Assembly (NCBI RefSeq): GCF_003149025.1
Contig: NZ_QGDV01000004.1
Span: forward strand, 206,860-270,859
Reading direction: 5' to 3'
Length of the DNA stretch: 64,000 nt
Origin: Rathayibacter iranicus NCPPB 2253 = VKM Ac-1602
GTDB lineage: Bacteria; Actinomycetota; Actinomycetes; Actinomycetales; Microbacteriaceae
The stretch's first letter is position 1. Each line of letters starts with the position of its first letter. The position numbers and the translations under genes were made by a program. Of this stretch, positions 45,253 through 54,640 are shown in pieces. Below the pieces are notes generated by a model. The model was not told the DNA's origin and made no database searches. It was given only the letters and a program-made list of their open reading frames with translations.

Positions 45253-48200
45253 CTACTTCGCAGCGCGCGCCTCTCGCTGGGCCAGGGCGCGACGTCGGAC
45301 GCCGGCGATCACAGCACCCGAGCCGAGCAGAGCCAGGGCAAGGGCTCCCAGGAGGCCGCCGTCAAAGCCGGTGAAGGGCAGTCTGCCCGAACCATGACCG
45401 GGCGAGCCCGGCCCCGGGATCGGCGCACCAGGACTTGCGGGCGGGCCGGCAGTGGGCGTCGCGGTCGGTTCGGGCGAACCCGTCGGTTCCGGAGTCGCGG
45501 TCGGCGTCGGCATGACTGCCTCGGTGACGTCGACATTCACCAGAGTCGCGAGACCTGAGTCCGTGTAGGCGACACGGCCGAGGTACCGTCCCGGACCGGC
45601 GAGGTTCGACCACGAGACCGTGTAGTCGGTCGGCAGGCCCTGGACCGCAGCGATCACCGACGGAGCGGTGCTCAGGGAGCCCAGTTCCTCCTTCGGGTCG
45701 ATCACGAAGCTGCGCAGGTCGAAAATCGACGTCGCGGAGCCCTCGGGCACCGAGTAGACGTCAGCGGTCACTGTGTAGGTTCCGGCCTCGGGATCGGCGA
45801 TGTCGACACGCTCGTCAGCAGCTCCGGTCGCTGACGTGAATATTGTGGTGCTGCCCTTGCGCGCGACGGTGAGGTCGAGGTCGGCTGCGTCGTCCAGCGA
45901 GTCGAGGTCGAAGCGCGCGAACGGTACTCCCTCGGGGACCTCGACCGTGGCCTCGAGAGATTCGCCGACCGGCAGGACGGCCGAGTGAGCATCCTGCGCC
46001 GTCTCGCCCTCGGCGAGGACTCCCTCGGTGAGACCACTCGAGGAGAGCGGCAGCGGAGCGTCGATGCCCGGAATCACCGTGACTGCGGCGTTTCCCGTCG
46101 AACCCGAACCGGAAACCTCGTACGGAGCATCCAGGAGGACGGGACGCACCGCGATCGGGCTGCGGACGTCATGCTCCGCGCTCGACCAGGTGAGGTAGCC
46201 CGCGGTGAACTCAGTGAGCGGAGCATCACCCGTGGTGAAGGAGACCGTGTATTCGGCGGTCTGCCCCGCTCTCGTGAAGTTGAGGGTGGACGGCGACACG
46301 ACGGTGTCGATCCCAGCCATCCCGTCAACCGATGCGGTGTAGCTGCCTGGGCCGGTCGATGTGACCGTGCGGGTGACGGTCTGCGTTCCGGCGAGCGCAC
46401 CGATGGCAATGGAAGCCTGGTTGAGGTCGGACGGATCAATCGCGGTGATCGGGTCAATGGACGGGCTCGATGGGAAGACGTATCCCGCCCCCTTCAGGAA
46501 GGCGATCCAGTCGCTTGTGCCGCTCTCGTACACCAGTCCGGGGTTGAGGAAGGCGGCCGGATCGACGTGCCCCGCGCCCTGCGCAAAGACGTTCTTCGAT
46601 GCATCCCCCGACTGATCCACGCTGTCGTAGGCGGATGTCATCATGGTCGACTTCACGACCGCCGGCGAGGCCTTCGGAGCGGCGCCGAGAATCAGGGCGG
46701 CGAGACCCGCGACGTGCGGCGACGACATCGACGTGCCCGACTCGAACGCAAAGGCGGGTTCGTCGCCCTCGGCACTGAAGCTGTCGGCCAGGATCGCGAC
46801 ACCAGGCGCCGTGAGGTCGGGCTTGAGCACATCGGCGCCGTCTGCCTCCGCCGGACCGCGAGAGGAGAAGCCGGCGACCTGGGGAACGGGGATCACTTTG
46901 CCGGTCGAATTACCTTCGGAGAGCGTCACCGTGGCGCCGGGAGTCCCGGCGTAGCGAGTGATCGCGTCATACGCGGGCGAGTCGATCTGGATGCTCGGCA
47001 CCGAGTGGTCATCGACGTGCAGGGCGTTCGGAGTCGGGTTGAGCAGCAGCATCCCCTTGCCGCCGGCCCGCTCGACCTCGGCCGACTTCGAGACGCGAGC
47101 CGTGACGCCCGCGGTGCAGGCAACGATCGTGCCCTTCACCTTCGCGGGGTCGAGAGTACCGGCCTCGCAGACGGCGGGGTTCTCGGTTCCCGAGCGGACC
47201 ACGTCGGCGCTGTTCACGAGAGGACCCGTGACGTCGTCGTGGACAGAGATCGAACCGCCGACGAACGCCTGGCCGTCGCCGAGAGTTGCGGTGGCCGTAT
47301 AGCTCGGGATCGAGGACGCCGCAACGGTCGTGTACCACGGGGATGCGTGGTCGAGTGTGGAGGCGTCCGCGCCGGAATTGCCAGCGGAGGCAGCGACGAA
47401 GACCCCCGCGGCGGCGGCATTGAGAAACGCCTCATCAATAGCGGTCAGGGTTGAAGTGGCCGAGCCGCCGCCGATCGAGAAATTGATGACGTCGACTCCG
47501 TCCGAAACCGCCGCGTCGATGGCAGCGAGAATTCCCGCTCCGGAACAGAAGTCATCGTTGTCGGTGCCGGGCTCGTCCCCGTTCCAGCAGACCTTGTACG
47601 CGGCGACCTTGGCGGCCGGCGCAACACCTGAGATCGTGCCGTAGTCGTAGCCGTCAACGCTCGCTTCGACGCCGGCGTTACCGGCGGCCGTGCTCGCGGT
47701 GTGCGAGCCGTGGCCGTCCGCATCACGAGGCGAACGGTACTCAGGATTGTCCGTCGAGCCGACCTCCTCGCCGCCGAGGAACCAGCGCGCGCCGATCAGC
47801 TTCTGGTTGCACTCGTCGCCGTCCCACTGCTCAGACGTGGGCAGGCCCGGCGAGCAAGAACCCACGAAGGAGGTGCCGTCCGATTTGCGGAAGGTGACAT
47901 CCGTGCCGTCGGTGTACGGCGCCGCTCCCGGCGAGGTGGCCAGCGGAGCGCCGGCGAAGGAGGGGTTCTCGGGCGCGATGCCGGAGTCGATCACACCGAC
48001 GACGATGCCTGACCCGGCCGCGTCGATGCCGCCCAGCTTCTGCCAGACACCGTCCTCGCCCTCAAGGCCGAGGAAGTCGGTCGAGCGCTGCTGTCCGGTG
48101 TCGGGGACAGGTATGCCCGCCGCGGAGGCGAGCGGGGACGTCGTCGCTGCCCGATCCACCGTCACGTTCTCGACCTTGCGGACCTGCGCGACGTCCTTTC

Positions 48201-48645
48201 GACCCGCGAGTTCGCCGGCCTGATCACCCGAGAGCGCCGCCGAAAAGCCGTTGAGAGCAACGGTGTAGTGGTAGTCGACCGCCGCATCGACCGCGGCGGC
48301 AACGTCCTCCTGACGCTGCTCCAGGTGCGACGCGTAGTCGTCGACCGCAGCGGAATCGGCCTCTAGCTGCGCGCCGGCCGTGGGGGCGGTGCGGGCGAAT
48401 CGGGCGTCGCCGCCCTGGTAGGTGGCCGCGGACGGCTCGACCAGGGTGACGACGTAGTCGCCGTCGTCGAAGTTCTGCCCCGTGGTGAGCCCGCCGATGA
48501 TCGACGCGCTGCCCGCGAGCGGAGCGGCGCTCGCACCGGCGGCGGCGAGGGCTGTCGCGGCGGCGACGCCGAGGACGACGAGGCCTGCGAGGATGCGCTT
48601 CTCAGCGCGGTGGACGGATGGACGGTGGGTCGAGTGGATCGGCAA
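45253..48645 (-). CDS. Secreted subtilisin-like serine protease with LPxTG-type wall anchor
   Basis: 1130-aa exoprotease. Signal peptide (to about residue 41, AGASAAP), an I9-type propeptide (about 50-165), then peptidase S8 with Asp at about 217 (GVIDSGIAP), His about 314 (DGHGSHTAS) and Ser about 637 (GTSMSSPHVAG). A PA-like insert (DVVRSGTENPAVCEAG) interrupts the catalytic domain; Fn3-type beta domains follow. The C-terminus has a Pro/Thr-rich linker, LPFTG at about 1088, a hydrophobic helix and a basic tail, the sortase anchor layout. Likely degrades extracellular protein at the cell surface. Confidence 0.93.
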   Translation of the reverse strand: MPIHSTHRPSVHRAEKRILAGLVVLGVAAATALAAAGASAAPLAGSASIIGGLTTGQNFDDGDYVVTLVEPSAATYQGGDARFARTAPTAGAQLEADSAAVDDYASHLEQRQEDVAAAVDAAVDYHYTVALNGFSAALSGDQAGELAGRKDVAQVRKVENVTVDRAATTSPLASAAGIPVPDTGQQRSTDFLGLEGEDGVWQKLGGIDAAGSGIVVGVIDSGIAPENPSFAGAPLATSPGAAPYTDGTDVTFRKSDGTSFVGSCSPGLPTSEQWDGDECNQKLIGARWFLGGEEVGSTDNPEYRSPRDADGHGSHTASTAAGNAGVEASVDGYDYGTISGVAPAAKVAAYKVCWNGDEPGTDNDDFCSGAGILAAIDAAVSDGVDVINFSIGGGSATSTLTAIDEAFLNAAAAGVFVAASAGNSGADASTLDHASPWYTTVAASSIPSYTATATLGDGQAFVGGSISVHDDVTGPLVNSADVVRSGTENPAVCEAGTLDPAKVKGTIVACTAGVTARVSKSAEVERAGGKGMLLLNPTPNALHVDDHSVPSIQIDSPAYDAITRYAGTPGATVTLSEGNSTGKVIPVPQVAGFSSRGPAEADGADVLKPDLTAPGVAILADSFSAEGDEPAFAFESGTSMSSPHVAGLAALILGAAPKASPAVVKSTMMTSAYDSVDQSGDASKNVFAQGAGHVDPAAFLNPGLVYESGTSDWIAFLKGAGYVFPSSPSIDPITAIDPSDLNQASIAIGALAGTQTVTRTVTSTGPGSYTASVDGMAGIDTVVSPSTLNFTRAGQTAEYTVSFTTGDAPLTEFTAGYLTWSSAEHDVRSPIAVRPVLLDAPYEVSGSGSTGNAAVTVIPGIDAPLPLSSSGLTEGVLAEGETAQDAHSAVLPVGESLEATVEVPEGVPFARFDLDSLDDAADLDLTVARKGSTTIFTSATGAADERVDIADPEAGTYTVTADVYSVPEGSATSIFDLRSFVIDPKEELGSLSTAPSVIAAVQGLPTDYTVSWSNLAGPGRYLGRVAYTDSGLATLVNVDVTEAVMPTPTATPEPTGSPEPTATPTAGPPASPGAPIPGPGSPGHGSGRLPFTGFDGGLLGALALALLGSGAVIAGVRRRALAQREARAAK

Positions 48646-48788
48646 TCGGTGTCCTTAATCACGTTCGCTGGGAACCGGATCGGTTCTCGCACAGAGACGA
48701 CCCTACGAACTCGATTGCTCAGCGTTATTACGAACCGGTAACGAAGTGACCAGTTCAGTGACAAAACGCGTTGGCGGCCGCGGCGGCC

Positions 48789-48797
48789 GAGTGCTAA
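48789..48797. promoter_or_regulatory. CIRCE half-site upstream of hsp20
   Basis: GAGTGCTAA is identical to one arm of the HrcA operator CIRCE (TTAGCACTC-N9-GAGTGCTAA). The matching left arm is absent, so it may be a relic or coincide with a -10 region. Confidence 0.3.
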
Positions 48798-48807
48798 TCT
48801 CGACGTA

Positions 48808-48828
48808 GTTGAGTCGACTCAGCTCAAC
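48808..48828. promoter_or_regulatory. HAIR-like HspR operator upstream of hsp20
   Basis: GTTGAGT-N7-GCTCAAC (arms 48808-48814 and 48822-48828) keeps the 7-7-7 geometry of the HspR inverted repeat (CTTGAGT-N7-ACTCAAG) with compensated end changes. It lies 41 bp before the hsp20 start. Confidence 0.65.
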
Positions 48829-48869
48829 CCTCGGAACTCTTCGTTGCACGACTGAATGGAGTGATCTCA

Positions 48870-49310
48870 ATGGCTATCACCTACGACCCCACCCGCGAAC
48901 TCGACCGTGTCGCCTCCGCTCTGCTCGGAGCGGGCCAAGGCCCGCGTCGCATGCCGATCGACCTCTACCGCGACGGCGACCACTACGTCCTCACCGCCGA
49001 CCTGCCCGGGATTGATCCGGGCTCGGTCGATGTCGATGTCGACGGGCAGCTGCTGACCATCCGGGCCCAGCGCACCGTCGCGGGCGGCGACGACGTCACC
49101 TGGATCACGCGCGAGCGGCAGTCGGCGACCTTCGTCCGCCAGCTCAGCCTCGGACAGGGCGTCGACACCGAGCGCATCTCGGCCTCCTACGACAATGGTG
49201 TGCTCTCGGTGACGATCCCTGTCAGCGAGAGGGCCCGCCCGCGAAGGATCGAGGTCGTCTCGAGCGGCCGCCCCGAGCAGGTCCAGCTGAGCGAGTCGTC
49301 CGCCGAATAG
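48870..49310 (+). CDS. Hsp20/alpha-crystallin family small heat-shock protein
   Basis: 146-aa ATP-independent holdase. The alpha-crystallin domain spans about 30-125: MPIDLYRDGDHYVLTADLPGIDPGSVDVDVDGQLLTIRAQR (in parts) and YDNGVLSVTIPVSE with the LSVTIPV beta-9-like strand. ATG at 48870 has GGAG 8 bp upstream. The HAIR-like operator suggests HspR repression released by heat. A strong terminator follows. Confidence 0.93.
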   Translation: MAITYDPTRELDRVASALLGAGQGPRRMPIDLYRDGDHYVLTADLPGIDPGSVDVDVDGQLLTIRAQRTVAGGDDVTWITRERQSATFVRQLSLGQGVDTERISASYDNGVLSVTIPVSERARPRRIEVVSSGRPEQVQLSESSAE

Positions 49311-49314
49311 ACCC

Positions 49315-49356
49315 GGCGGGGGTCTCGAGGCCGCCATTCGCCTCGAGGCCCCCGCC
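49315..49356 (+). terminator. Terminator after hsp20
   Basis: 17-bp stem with one wobble (49315-49331 with 49340-49356), 8-nt loop, 4 bp past the stop. Confidence 0.8.
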
Positions 49357-49380
49357 AACGTCACGTTTTACGCTGGTCGG

Positions 49381-50337
49381 ATGCTCGCTCACACCACGGA
49401 CGCCGCTGTGGGCGTCCTGCTTCCCCGCGATCTGCCCGCCCCCGAGGTGCTGCCCTACGCTCGCCGCGCCGAAGAATTCGGCTTCGACGAACTGTGGCTC
49501 GTTGAAGACCTCGGCTTCCGCGGCGGCATCGCCCAAGCCGGAGCCCTCCTCGCCGCCACCGAGCGGATTATCGTGGGGATCGGCATCCTTCCCGCCGCTG
49601 CGCGAACGTCGGCTTTCACAGCCATGGAACTCGGCACCCTCGCCGATCTCTTCCCCGCCCACATCCACGCCGGGATTGGCCGCGGCATGCCGCACTGGAT
49701 GCGCCGCCTCGGCATCTGGCCGCAAAGCCCGCTCACCCTGCTCGAGGAGCAGTTCGTCGCGATCCGCGCGCTCCTCCTGGGCGAGCGGATCAACCGCTCC
49801 GGCCGCTACGTGCGCATCGACGATCTCGTGCTCGAATCGCCACCCCGCGTCGTCCCGCCGCTGCTCGCCGGCGTCCGCGGCCCCACGTCGTTGGAACTGG
49901 CGGGCCGGGTCGCCGATGGTGCGGTCCTCGCCGAGCCGGTGACTCCGGAGTACCTGACCCAGGCACGAGAACGGATGGGCACGCCCGGCAGGGTAGTCGC
50001 CTACAATCTCGCCGCGGTCGACGACGATCCGGCCCAAGCGCGGGACGCCGTCCGCCCTGCACTCGAATGGATCGGCGAGCCGGAGTGGGCGCCGCACATC
50101 GCGCCCCTGCCCTTCGCCGAGGAGGTGGCCCGGCTCCGCGCCTCGAGCGCGGACCGAGCAGCGTTCGCGCGTGACCTCCACGACGAGTGGGTCGACCGGC
50201 TCGCCGTCGTCGGCACTCCCGCCTCCGCCCGTGCGCGCATCGCCGGACTGCATTCTGCCGGTGCCGCGAGCGCTGTGCTGATACCGGTCGGATCGGATCC
50301 GTTCACGGCATTGGAGCAGCTCGCCCGCGTGCTCTGA
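49381..50337 (+). CDS. LLM-class flavin-dependent oxidoreductase
   Basis: 318-aa bacterial-luciferase-like TIM-barrel enzyme that uses reduced FMN or F420. Typical segments: EVLPYARRAEEFGFDELWLVEDLGFRGG (in parts), RIIVGIGILPAAAR, HIHAGIGRGMPHWMRRLG and AGRVADGAVLAEPVTPEYL. The substrate is not predictable. Starts 24 bp past the hsp20 terminator and converges on icd with a shared hairpin. Confidence 0.87.
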   Translation: MLAHTTDAAVGVLLPRDLPAPEVLPYARRAEEFGFDELWLVEDLGFRGGIAQAGALLAATERIIVGIGILPAAARTSAFTAMELGTLADLFPAHIHAGIGRGMPHWMRRLGIWPQSPLTLLEEQFVAIRALLLGERINRSGRYVRIDDLVLESPPRVVPPLLAGVRGPTSLELAGRVADGAVLAEPVTPEYLTQARERMGTPGRVVAYNLAAVDDDPAQARDAVRPALEWIGEPEWAPHIAPLPFAEEVARLRASSADRAAFARDLHDEWVDRLAVVGTPASARARIAGLHSAGAASAVLIPVGSDPFTALEQLARVL

Positions 50338-50385
50338 GCGTTGACCCTGACTCGACGTCCAGACTCGGGCTCGGCTTCGGGAACG

Positions 50386-50425
50386 GCTTCGGCCCGCAGG
50401 GTGCGAGAAATCTGCGGGCCGAAGC
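50386..50425. terminator. Bidirectional terminator between the LLM gene and icd
   Basis: Perfect 14-bp stem GCTTCGGCCCGCAG with its complement (50386-50399 and 50412-50425), 12-nt loop; 15 bp past the icd stop. Confidence 0.8.
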
Positions 50426-50440
50426 GGATACTGCCAGAGG

Positions 50441-51658
50441 TCAGGCCGACATGCGGGTTTGGAGGTTCTCGTCGAGGGTCGCGAGAAATTCCTCCGTCGT
50501 CTGCCAGCCCTGGTCGGGGCCGACGAGCAGGGCGAGATCCTTCGTCATCTTGCCGGACTCGACCGTCTTGATGACCACGTCCTCCAGCGTCAGCGAGAAG
50601 TCGATGAGCGCCTGGTTGCCGTCGAGCTTCCCGCGGTGCGCGAGGCCGCGCGTCCAGGCGTAAATCGAGGCAATCGGGTTTGTCGACGTGGGCTTGCCCG
50701 CCTGGTGCTGGCGATAGTGGCGCGTAACGGTGCCATGTGCCGCCTCCGCCTCGACGACACTGCCGTCGGGCGTGGAAAGCACGGAGGTCATCAGGCCGAG
50801 CGAGCCAAAGCCCTGTGCGACGGTGTCGGACTGCACGTCGCCGTCGTAGTTCTTGCACGCCCAGACGTAGCCGCCCTCCCACTTCATGGCGGAGGCGACC
50901 ATGTCGTCGATGAGGCGGTGCTCATAGGTGAGTCCCGCGGCGTCGAAGCGCTCCTTGAACTCCGTTTCGAAGATCTCCTCAAAGATGTCCTTGAAACGGC
51001 CGTCATAGGCCTTAAGAATCGTGTTCTTGGTCGAGAGGTAGACCGGGTAATTGCGCGAGAGGCCGTAGTTGAGTGACGAGCGCGCGAAATCGCGGATGGA
51101 CGCGTCCTGGTTGTACTGCACCTGCGCGATGCCGTCGTCGGGTGCCTTGTACACCTCGAACTTCATCGGCTCGGAGCCATCATCAGGCGTGAACTCGACC
51201 GTCAGAGTGCCCTTGCCCTTGAAGACGAAGTCGGTGGCGCGGTACTGGTCGCCGAAGGCGTGGCGACCGATGATGATCGGCTTGTTCCAGCCGGGAACAA
51301 GCCGCGGGATGTTCGAAATGATGATCGGCTCGCGGAAAATCACGCCACCGAGGATGTTGCGGATCGTGCCATTGGGCGACTTCCACATCTTCTTCAGGCC
51401 GAACTCTTCGACCCGCGCCTCGTCTGGCGTGATCGTCGCGCACTTGACGCCGACCCCGTGCTTTTGGATGGCGTGCGCGGCGTCGATAGTGACCTGGTCG
51501 TCGGTCTGGTCGCGGTATTCGATGCCGAGGTCGTAGTACTCGAGGTTCACGTCGAGATACGGGTGGATGAGGGTGTCCTTGATCTTCTGCCAGATGATGC
51601 GCGTCATCTCGTCGCCGTCGAGTTCGACGACCGTTCCCTCAACCTTGATCTTGGACAT
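50441..51658 (-). CDS. icd: NADP-dependent isocitrate dehydrogenase
   Basis: 405-aa TCA-cycle enzyme of the homodimeric eukaryote-like subfamily, oxidising isocitrate to 2-oxoglutarate. Features: [46 protein letters not shown] (substrate Ser/Asn in SPNGT), metal-binding region [24 protein letters not shown], and [14 protein letters not shown] start with GGGAGAGCA just upstream. Divergent from a GNAT gene. Confidence 0.96.
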   Translation of the reverse strand: MSKIKVEGTVVELDGDEMTRIIWQKIKDTLIHPYLDVNLEYYDLGIEYRDQTDDQVTIDAAHAIQKHGVGVKCATITPDEARVEEFGLKKMWKSPNGTIRNILGGVIFREPIIISNIPRLVPGWNKPIIIGRHAFGDQYRATDFVFKGKGTLTVEFTPDDGSEPMKFEVYKAPDDGIAQVQYNQDASIRDFARSSLNYGLSRNYPVYLSTKNTILKAYDGRFKDIFEEIFETEFKERFDAAGLTYEHRLIDDMVASAMKWEGGYVWACKNYDGDVQSDTVAQGFGSLGLMTSVLSTPDGSVVEAEAAHGTVTRHYRQHQAGKPTSTNPIASIYAWTRGLAHRGKLDGNQALIDFSLTLEDVVIKTVESGKMTKDLALLVGPDQGWQTTEEFLATLDENLQTRMSA

Positions 51659-51858
51659 TGCTCTCCCATTGGTGTCGATGACCCCGCACCTGTGCGGGAC
51701 GGGCGGCTGTGCACCGCTTCCGGATGGCCTCCGGCCAGCCTACCTGAGCACCGAAGTGTCTCGATGTCGAGAGACTTCACCCTCCCCACCCCAGGAGCGG
51801 ACCTTCGTCACCCGCCAGGACGATGCCCACCCGTGCACCGGGCCGGTAGATTGACGCC

Positions 51859-52308
51859 ATGAGTGACCTCCGCTTGGAAGAGCTGTCCGCGTCGAACATC
51901 TCGGCCGTCAATGGGCTCAGCCTCAAACCGGGTCAGGAGCAGTTCATTGCGCCGGTCTCGTACTCCGCGGCCGCAGCGGTCATCGATCCTGGAGCCTCCT
52001 GGCAGCGTGCCGTGATGGACGGCGACGAATTGGTCGGATTCATCCACGCGCACTTCGATCCTGAGGCGGCGGAGGAGTTCCGCAGCTGCATCTGGCGCAT
52101 CAACATCGACGCCGCCAAGCAGGGTCGCGGAGTCGGCACGTTCGCCGTGCGCGCCACCGCCGACGAAGCTCGCGCCCGCGGTTTCGCCACCCTCACCGTG
52201 ATCTGGGAGTCAGGCGAGGACGGCCCCGAGCAGTTCTTCCGCTGGATCGGCTTCGAGGTCGTCGCAGAAACGCAATACGGCGAAAACGTCGGGGCGCTGA
52301 CGCTCTGA
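51859..52308 (+). CDS. GNAT family N-acetyltransferase (SpeG-like)
   Basis: 149-aa acetyltransferase. SASNISAVNGLSLKPGQEQF and WRINIDAAKQGRGVGTFAVRATADEARARGF (acetyl-CoA loop QGRGVG) resemble the spermidine/spermine acetyltransferase branch. The acceptor is unknown. Its stop overlaps the probable CTG start of the next gene by 4 bp (CTGA). Confidence 0.82.
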   Translation: MSDLRLEELSASNISAVNGLSLKPGQEQFIAPVSYSAAAAVIDPGASWQRAVMDGDELVGFIHAHFDPEAAEEFRSCIWRINIDAAKQGRGVGTFAVRATADEARARGFATLTVIWESGEDGPEQFFRWIGFEVVAETQYGENVGALTL

Positions 52309-52628
52309 GCGCGGTCCGTAGCGAGACGGAGTCGCCCGATTTCGCCACCGCAGTCCTCGACGTGGTCGCCGCGATTCCGCCGGGACACGTCATGGCGTAC
52401 GGCGACATCGCGGCGGTGCTCGGGACTCGGGCCGCGCGCGCGGTGGGAACCGTACTGGCGCGCTACGGCTCGGACGTCGCCTGGTGGCGCGTGGTGCGTT
52501 CGAGTGGCGCGCCGGCGCTCGGGCACGAATCCAGCGCCCGTGCAGAGTACCTACGCGAAGGCACACCGCTGGTCGTCACTCCGACCGGCTACCGCGTCGA
52601 CGTGCGCGCTGCCCGCTGGCGCCCCTGA
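52305..52628 (+). CDS. Alkyltransferase-like protein (ATL, MGMT family)
   Basis: 107-aa DNA-repair helper related to O6-methylguanine methyltransferase. Core: FATAVLDVVAAIPPGHVMAYGDIAAVLG, ARAVGTVLARYGSD, VAWWRVVRSSGAP. Trp stands where MGMT has the methyl-accepting Cys (PCHR), as in ATL proteins that flag alkyl lesions for nucleotide excision. No ATG/GTG gives the conserved N-terminus: homology begins before GTG 52362, and CTG 52305, overlapping the previous stop, fits best. If GTG 52362 is used, about 19 residues are lost. Confidence 0.8.
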   Translation: MSAVRSETESPDFATAVLDVVAAIPPGHVMAYGDIAAVLGTRAARAVGTVLARYGSDVAWWRVVRSSGAPALGHESSARAEYLREGTPLVVTPTGYRVDVRAARWRP

Positions 52629-52641
52629 CTCGCGCCTCCGT

Positions 52642-52713
52642 GTGCGATCTGCAGGAGCGCGTGCGATCTGCAGGAGCGCGTGCGATCTGCAGGAGCGCGT
52701 GCGATCTGCAGGG
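52642..52713 (+). repeat. Left array: four 19-bp tandem repeats
   Basis: GTGCGATCTGCAGGAGCGC starts at 52642, 52661 and 52680; a fourth copy from 52699 is truncated after 15 bp. The array is perfectly periodic, sits just past the ATL stop and has no coding role. Confidence 0.92.
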
Positions 52714-52770
52714 AATCGCAGGTCTCGGTCGCCTCGTGCCGCGGAAAAACCGCCTCTGCCGACGATTCCC

Positions 52771-52821
52771 CTGCACATCGCACGCGCTCCTGCACATCGC
52801 ACAGGTCCCTGCACATCGCAC
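52771..52821 (-). repeat. Right array: three inverted 19-bp repeats
   Basis: CTGCACATCGCAC at 52771, 52790 and 52809 (period 19) is the reverse complement of the left-array core with one C-to-G change (GTGCGATGTGCAG). The unit between copies also degrades from AGCGC to GGACC. The two arrays face each other across about 57 bp (GAATCGCAG...CGACGATTC), ahead of the ABC gene's stop at 52838. Confidence 0.9.
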
Positions 52822-52837
52822 CCCTCCGGCAGCGGCC

Positions 52838-54640
52838 TCAGACGAGGGAGTCGCGCCAAGCGGCGTGCAGAGTGGCGAAGCGGCCCTCGCCGGCGATGAG
52901 CGCCTCCGGAGTGCCGTCCTCGACAATGCGGCCGTGCTCCATCACCAGCACGCGGTCCGCGATAGCGACCGTGGACAGGCGATGCGCGATGATCACCGCG
53001 GTGCGATCAGCCAACAGCGTCTGCAATCCCTGCTGCACCAGCCGCTCGCTAGGGATGTCGAGCGATGAGGTCGCCTCGTCCAGGATGAGTACCGCCGGGT
53101 CGGCGAGGAAAGCGCGAGCGAACGAGATGAGCTGCCGCTGGCCCGCTGAGACGCGGCCGCCGCGCTTGTTCACGTCGGTGTCGTATCCATCCGGCAGCGC
53201 CTGGATGAACTCGTGCGCGCCGACAGCATGCGCCGCGCGCACGATCTCATCGTAAGAGGCGGTGGGCCGGCCGATCGCGATGTTGTCGGCGACGGACCCG
53301 GAGAAGAGGTACGCCTCCTGGGTCACCATCACGATCGCACGCCGAAGGTCCTTTGGATGCAGCCTCCGCAGGTCGACACCATCGAGGGTCACCACTCCGT
53401 CGCTCGGGTCGTAGAAGCGCGAGATGAGCTTGGCAAGGGTAGTCTTGCCCGCGCCCGTCGAACCGACGAGAGCGATGATCTGTCCGGCAGGGATGTCAAG
53501 GTCGAACTGCGGGAGCACCTCCCGGTCGCTGGTATAGGCGAAGCGAACACTCTCGAAGCCGAGCCGGCCGTGGGCCTGGCGGAGGTCGATCGGGCGGGTC
53601 GGGTCGGGAACACTCGGCTCCTCGGCCAGCACGCCCGACACCTTCTCGAGCGCGGCGGCGGCCGACTGGTAGGAGTTGTAGAACATCGCCATCTCCTGCA
53701 CCGGGTCGAAGAAGCGCCGGGTATAGAGCAGGATCGCCAGCAGCGCGCCAATCTCGAGGCCGCCGTCGAGCACCCGCACACCGCCAATGAAGAGCACCAC
53801 CGCGACGGTCACATTGCCGATCAGCACGAGGCCGGGGTCGAAGGCGCCGAAGACCCCGAAAACGCGCTTGTAGGCGAGACGGTACTGCTCGATGACATCG
53901 CCGAACACCGCCTCATTGCGCTTTTGTGTGCGGAACGTTTGCACCGCGCGGATGCCGGTCATCGACTCCACGAACTGCACGATCAGCCTGGACGAGGCGA
54001 CGCGCGTGCCGCGAAACAGCGCCTGCGAGCGCTTCTGAAACCAGCGGGTGAGCAACGCGAGCGGCACGAGGGCGCAGGCGAGCACCAAGCCGCTCACTCC
54101 GTCGAGCGACACGAGCGCGATTGCGACGAAACCCATGTAGAGCGCGCCCTGAACAAGCTGATTGATCCCGGAGTCGAGGAGTTCCCTGATGGAATCGAGG
54201 TCGCTGGTCTGGCGCGAGATGATCCGGCCGGACGTGTATTTCTCGTGGAACTCCAGGCTGAGTTTCTGGGTGTGCAGGAAGACGCGCTTGCGCAGATCGA
54301 TCAGGATCGACTGGCTCACCCGCGCCGAGAGCACGGTGTACCAGGCGACCAGCACCGCGCCGACCACGCCGGTGAGCACGTAGGCCACCACGGTGAAGGC
54401 GAGCGGAGCGGCGTCGCCGTCGAGGACCGCAGGGAGAGCGTTGTCGATCCCGGCCGCGATGAGGGCGGGACCGGCGACCTGTGCGGCCGTCGAGACGATG
54501 ACCACGATCGCGGTGAGCACGAGGCGCAGTCGCAGGGGCCGCAGCAGGGAGCCCAGGAGCCGCAGCGAGCGCCGCCGCAGCTCGGACGACTCCGCACGGC
54601 TGAGGTCGTCGCGCTCCTCGGTCGAACCGAGCATGCTCAC
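52838..54640 (-). CDS. ABC transporter, fused permease/ATPase (exporter half, canonical ATP site)
   Basis: 600-aa half-transporter. Six-helix type I exporter domain (about 25-340; [25 protein letters not shown] etc.) and an ATPase: Walker [10 protein letters not shown] at about 390, signature VSAGQRQ about 498, Walker [14 protein letters not shown] about 518 with the catalytic Glu, and switch His in IAHRLSTV. It overlaps the upstream partner by 4 bp. The pair resembles heterodimeric multidrug exporters (LmrCD/BmrCD/TM287-288); substrate unknown. Confidence 0.92.
   Translation of the reverse strand: MSMLGSTEERDDLSRAESSELRRRSLRLLGSLLRPLRLRLVLTAIVVIVSTAAQVAGPALIAAGIDNALPAVLDGDAAPLAFTVVAYVLTGVVGAVLVAWYTVLSARVSQSILIDLRKRVFLHTQKLSLEFHEKYTSGRIISRQTSDLDSIRELLDSGINQLVQGALYMGFVAIALVSLDGVSGLVLACALVPLALLTRWFQKRSQALFRGTRVASSRLIVQFVESMTGIRAVQTFRTQKRNEAVFGDVIEQYRLAYKRVFGVFGAFDPGLVLIGNVTVAVVLFIGGVRVLDGGLEIGALLAILLYTRRFFDPVQEMAMFYNSYQSAAAALEKVSGVLAEEPSVPDPTRPIDLRQAHGRLGFESVRFAYTSDREVLPQFDLDIPAGQIIALVGSTGAGKTTLAKLISRFYDPSDGVVTLDGVDLRRLHPKDLRRAIVMVTQEAYLFSGSVADNIAIGRPTASYDEIVRAAHAVGAHEFIQALPDGYDTDVNKRGGRVSAGQRQLISFARAFLADPAVLILDEATSSLDIPSERLVQQGLQTLLADRTAVIIAHRLSTVAIADRVLVMEHGRIVEDGTPEALIAGEGRFATLHAAWRDSLV

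Noticed and set aside
52642..52821. CRISPR array
   Set aside because: The copies are contiguous at a 19-bp period with no spacers, the second set is inverted, and no cas genes are near.
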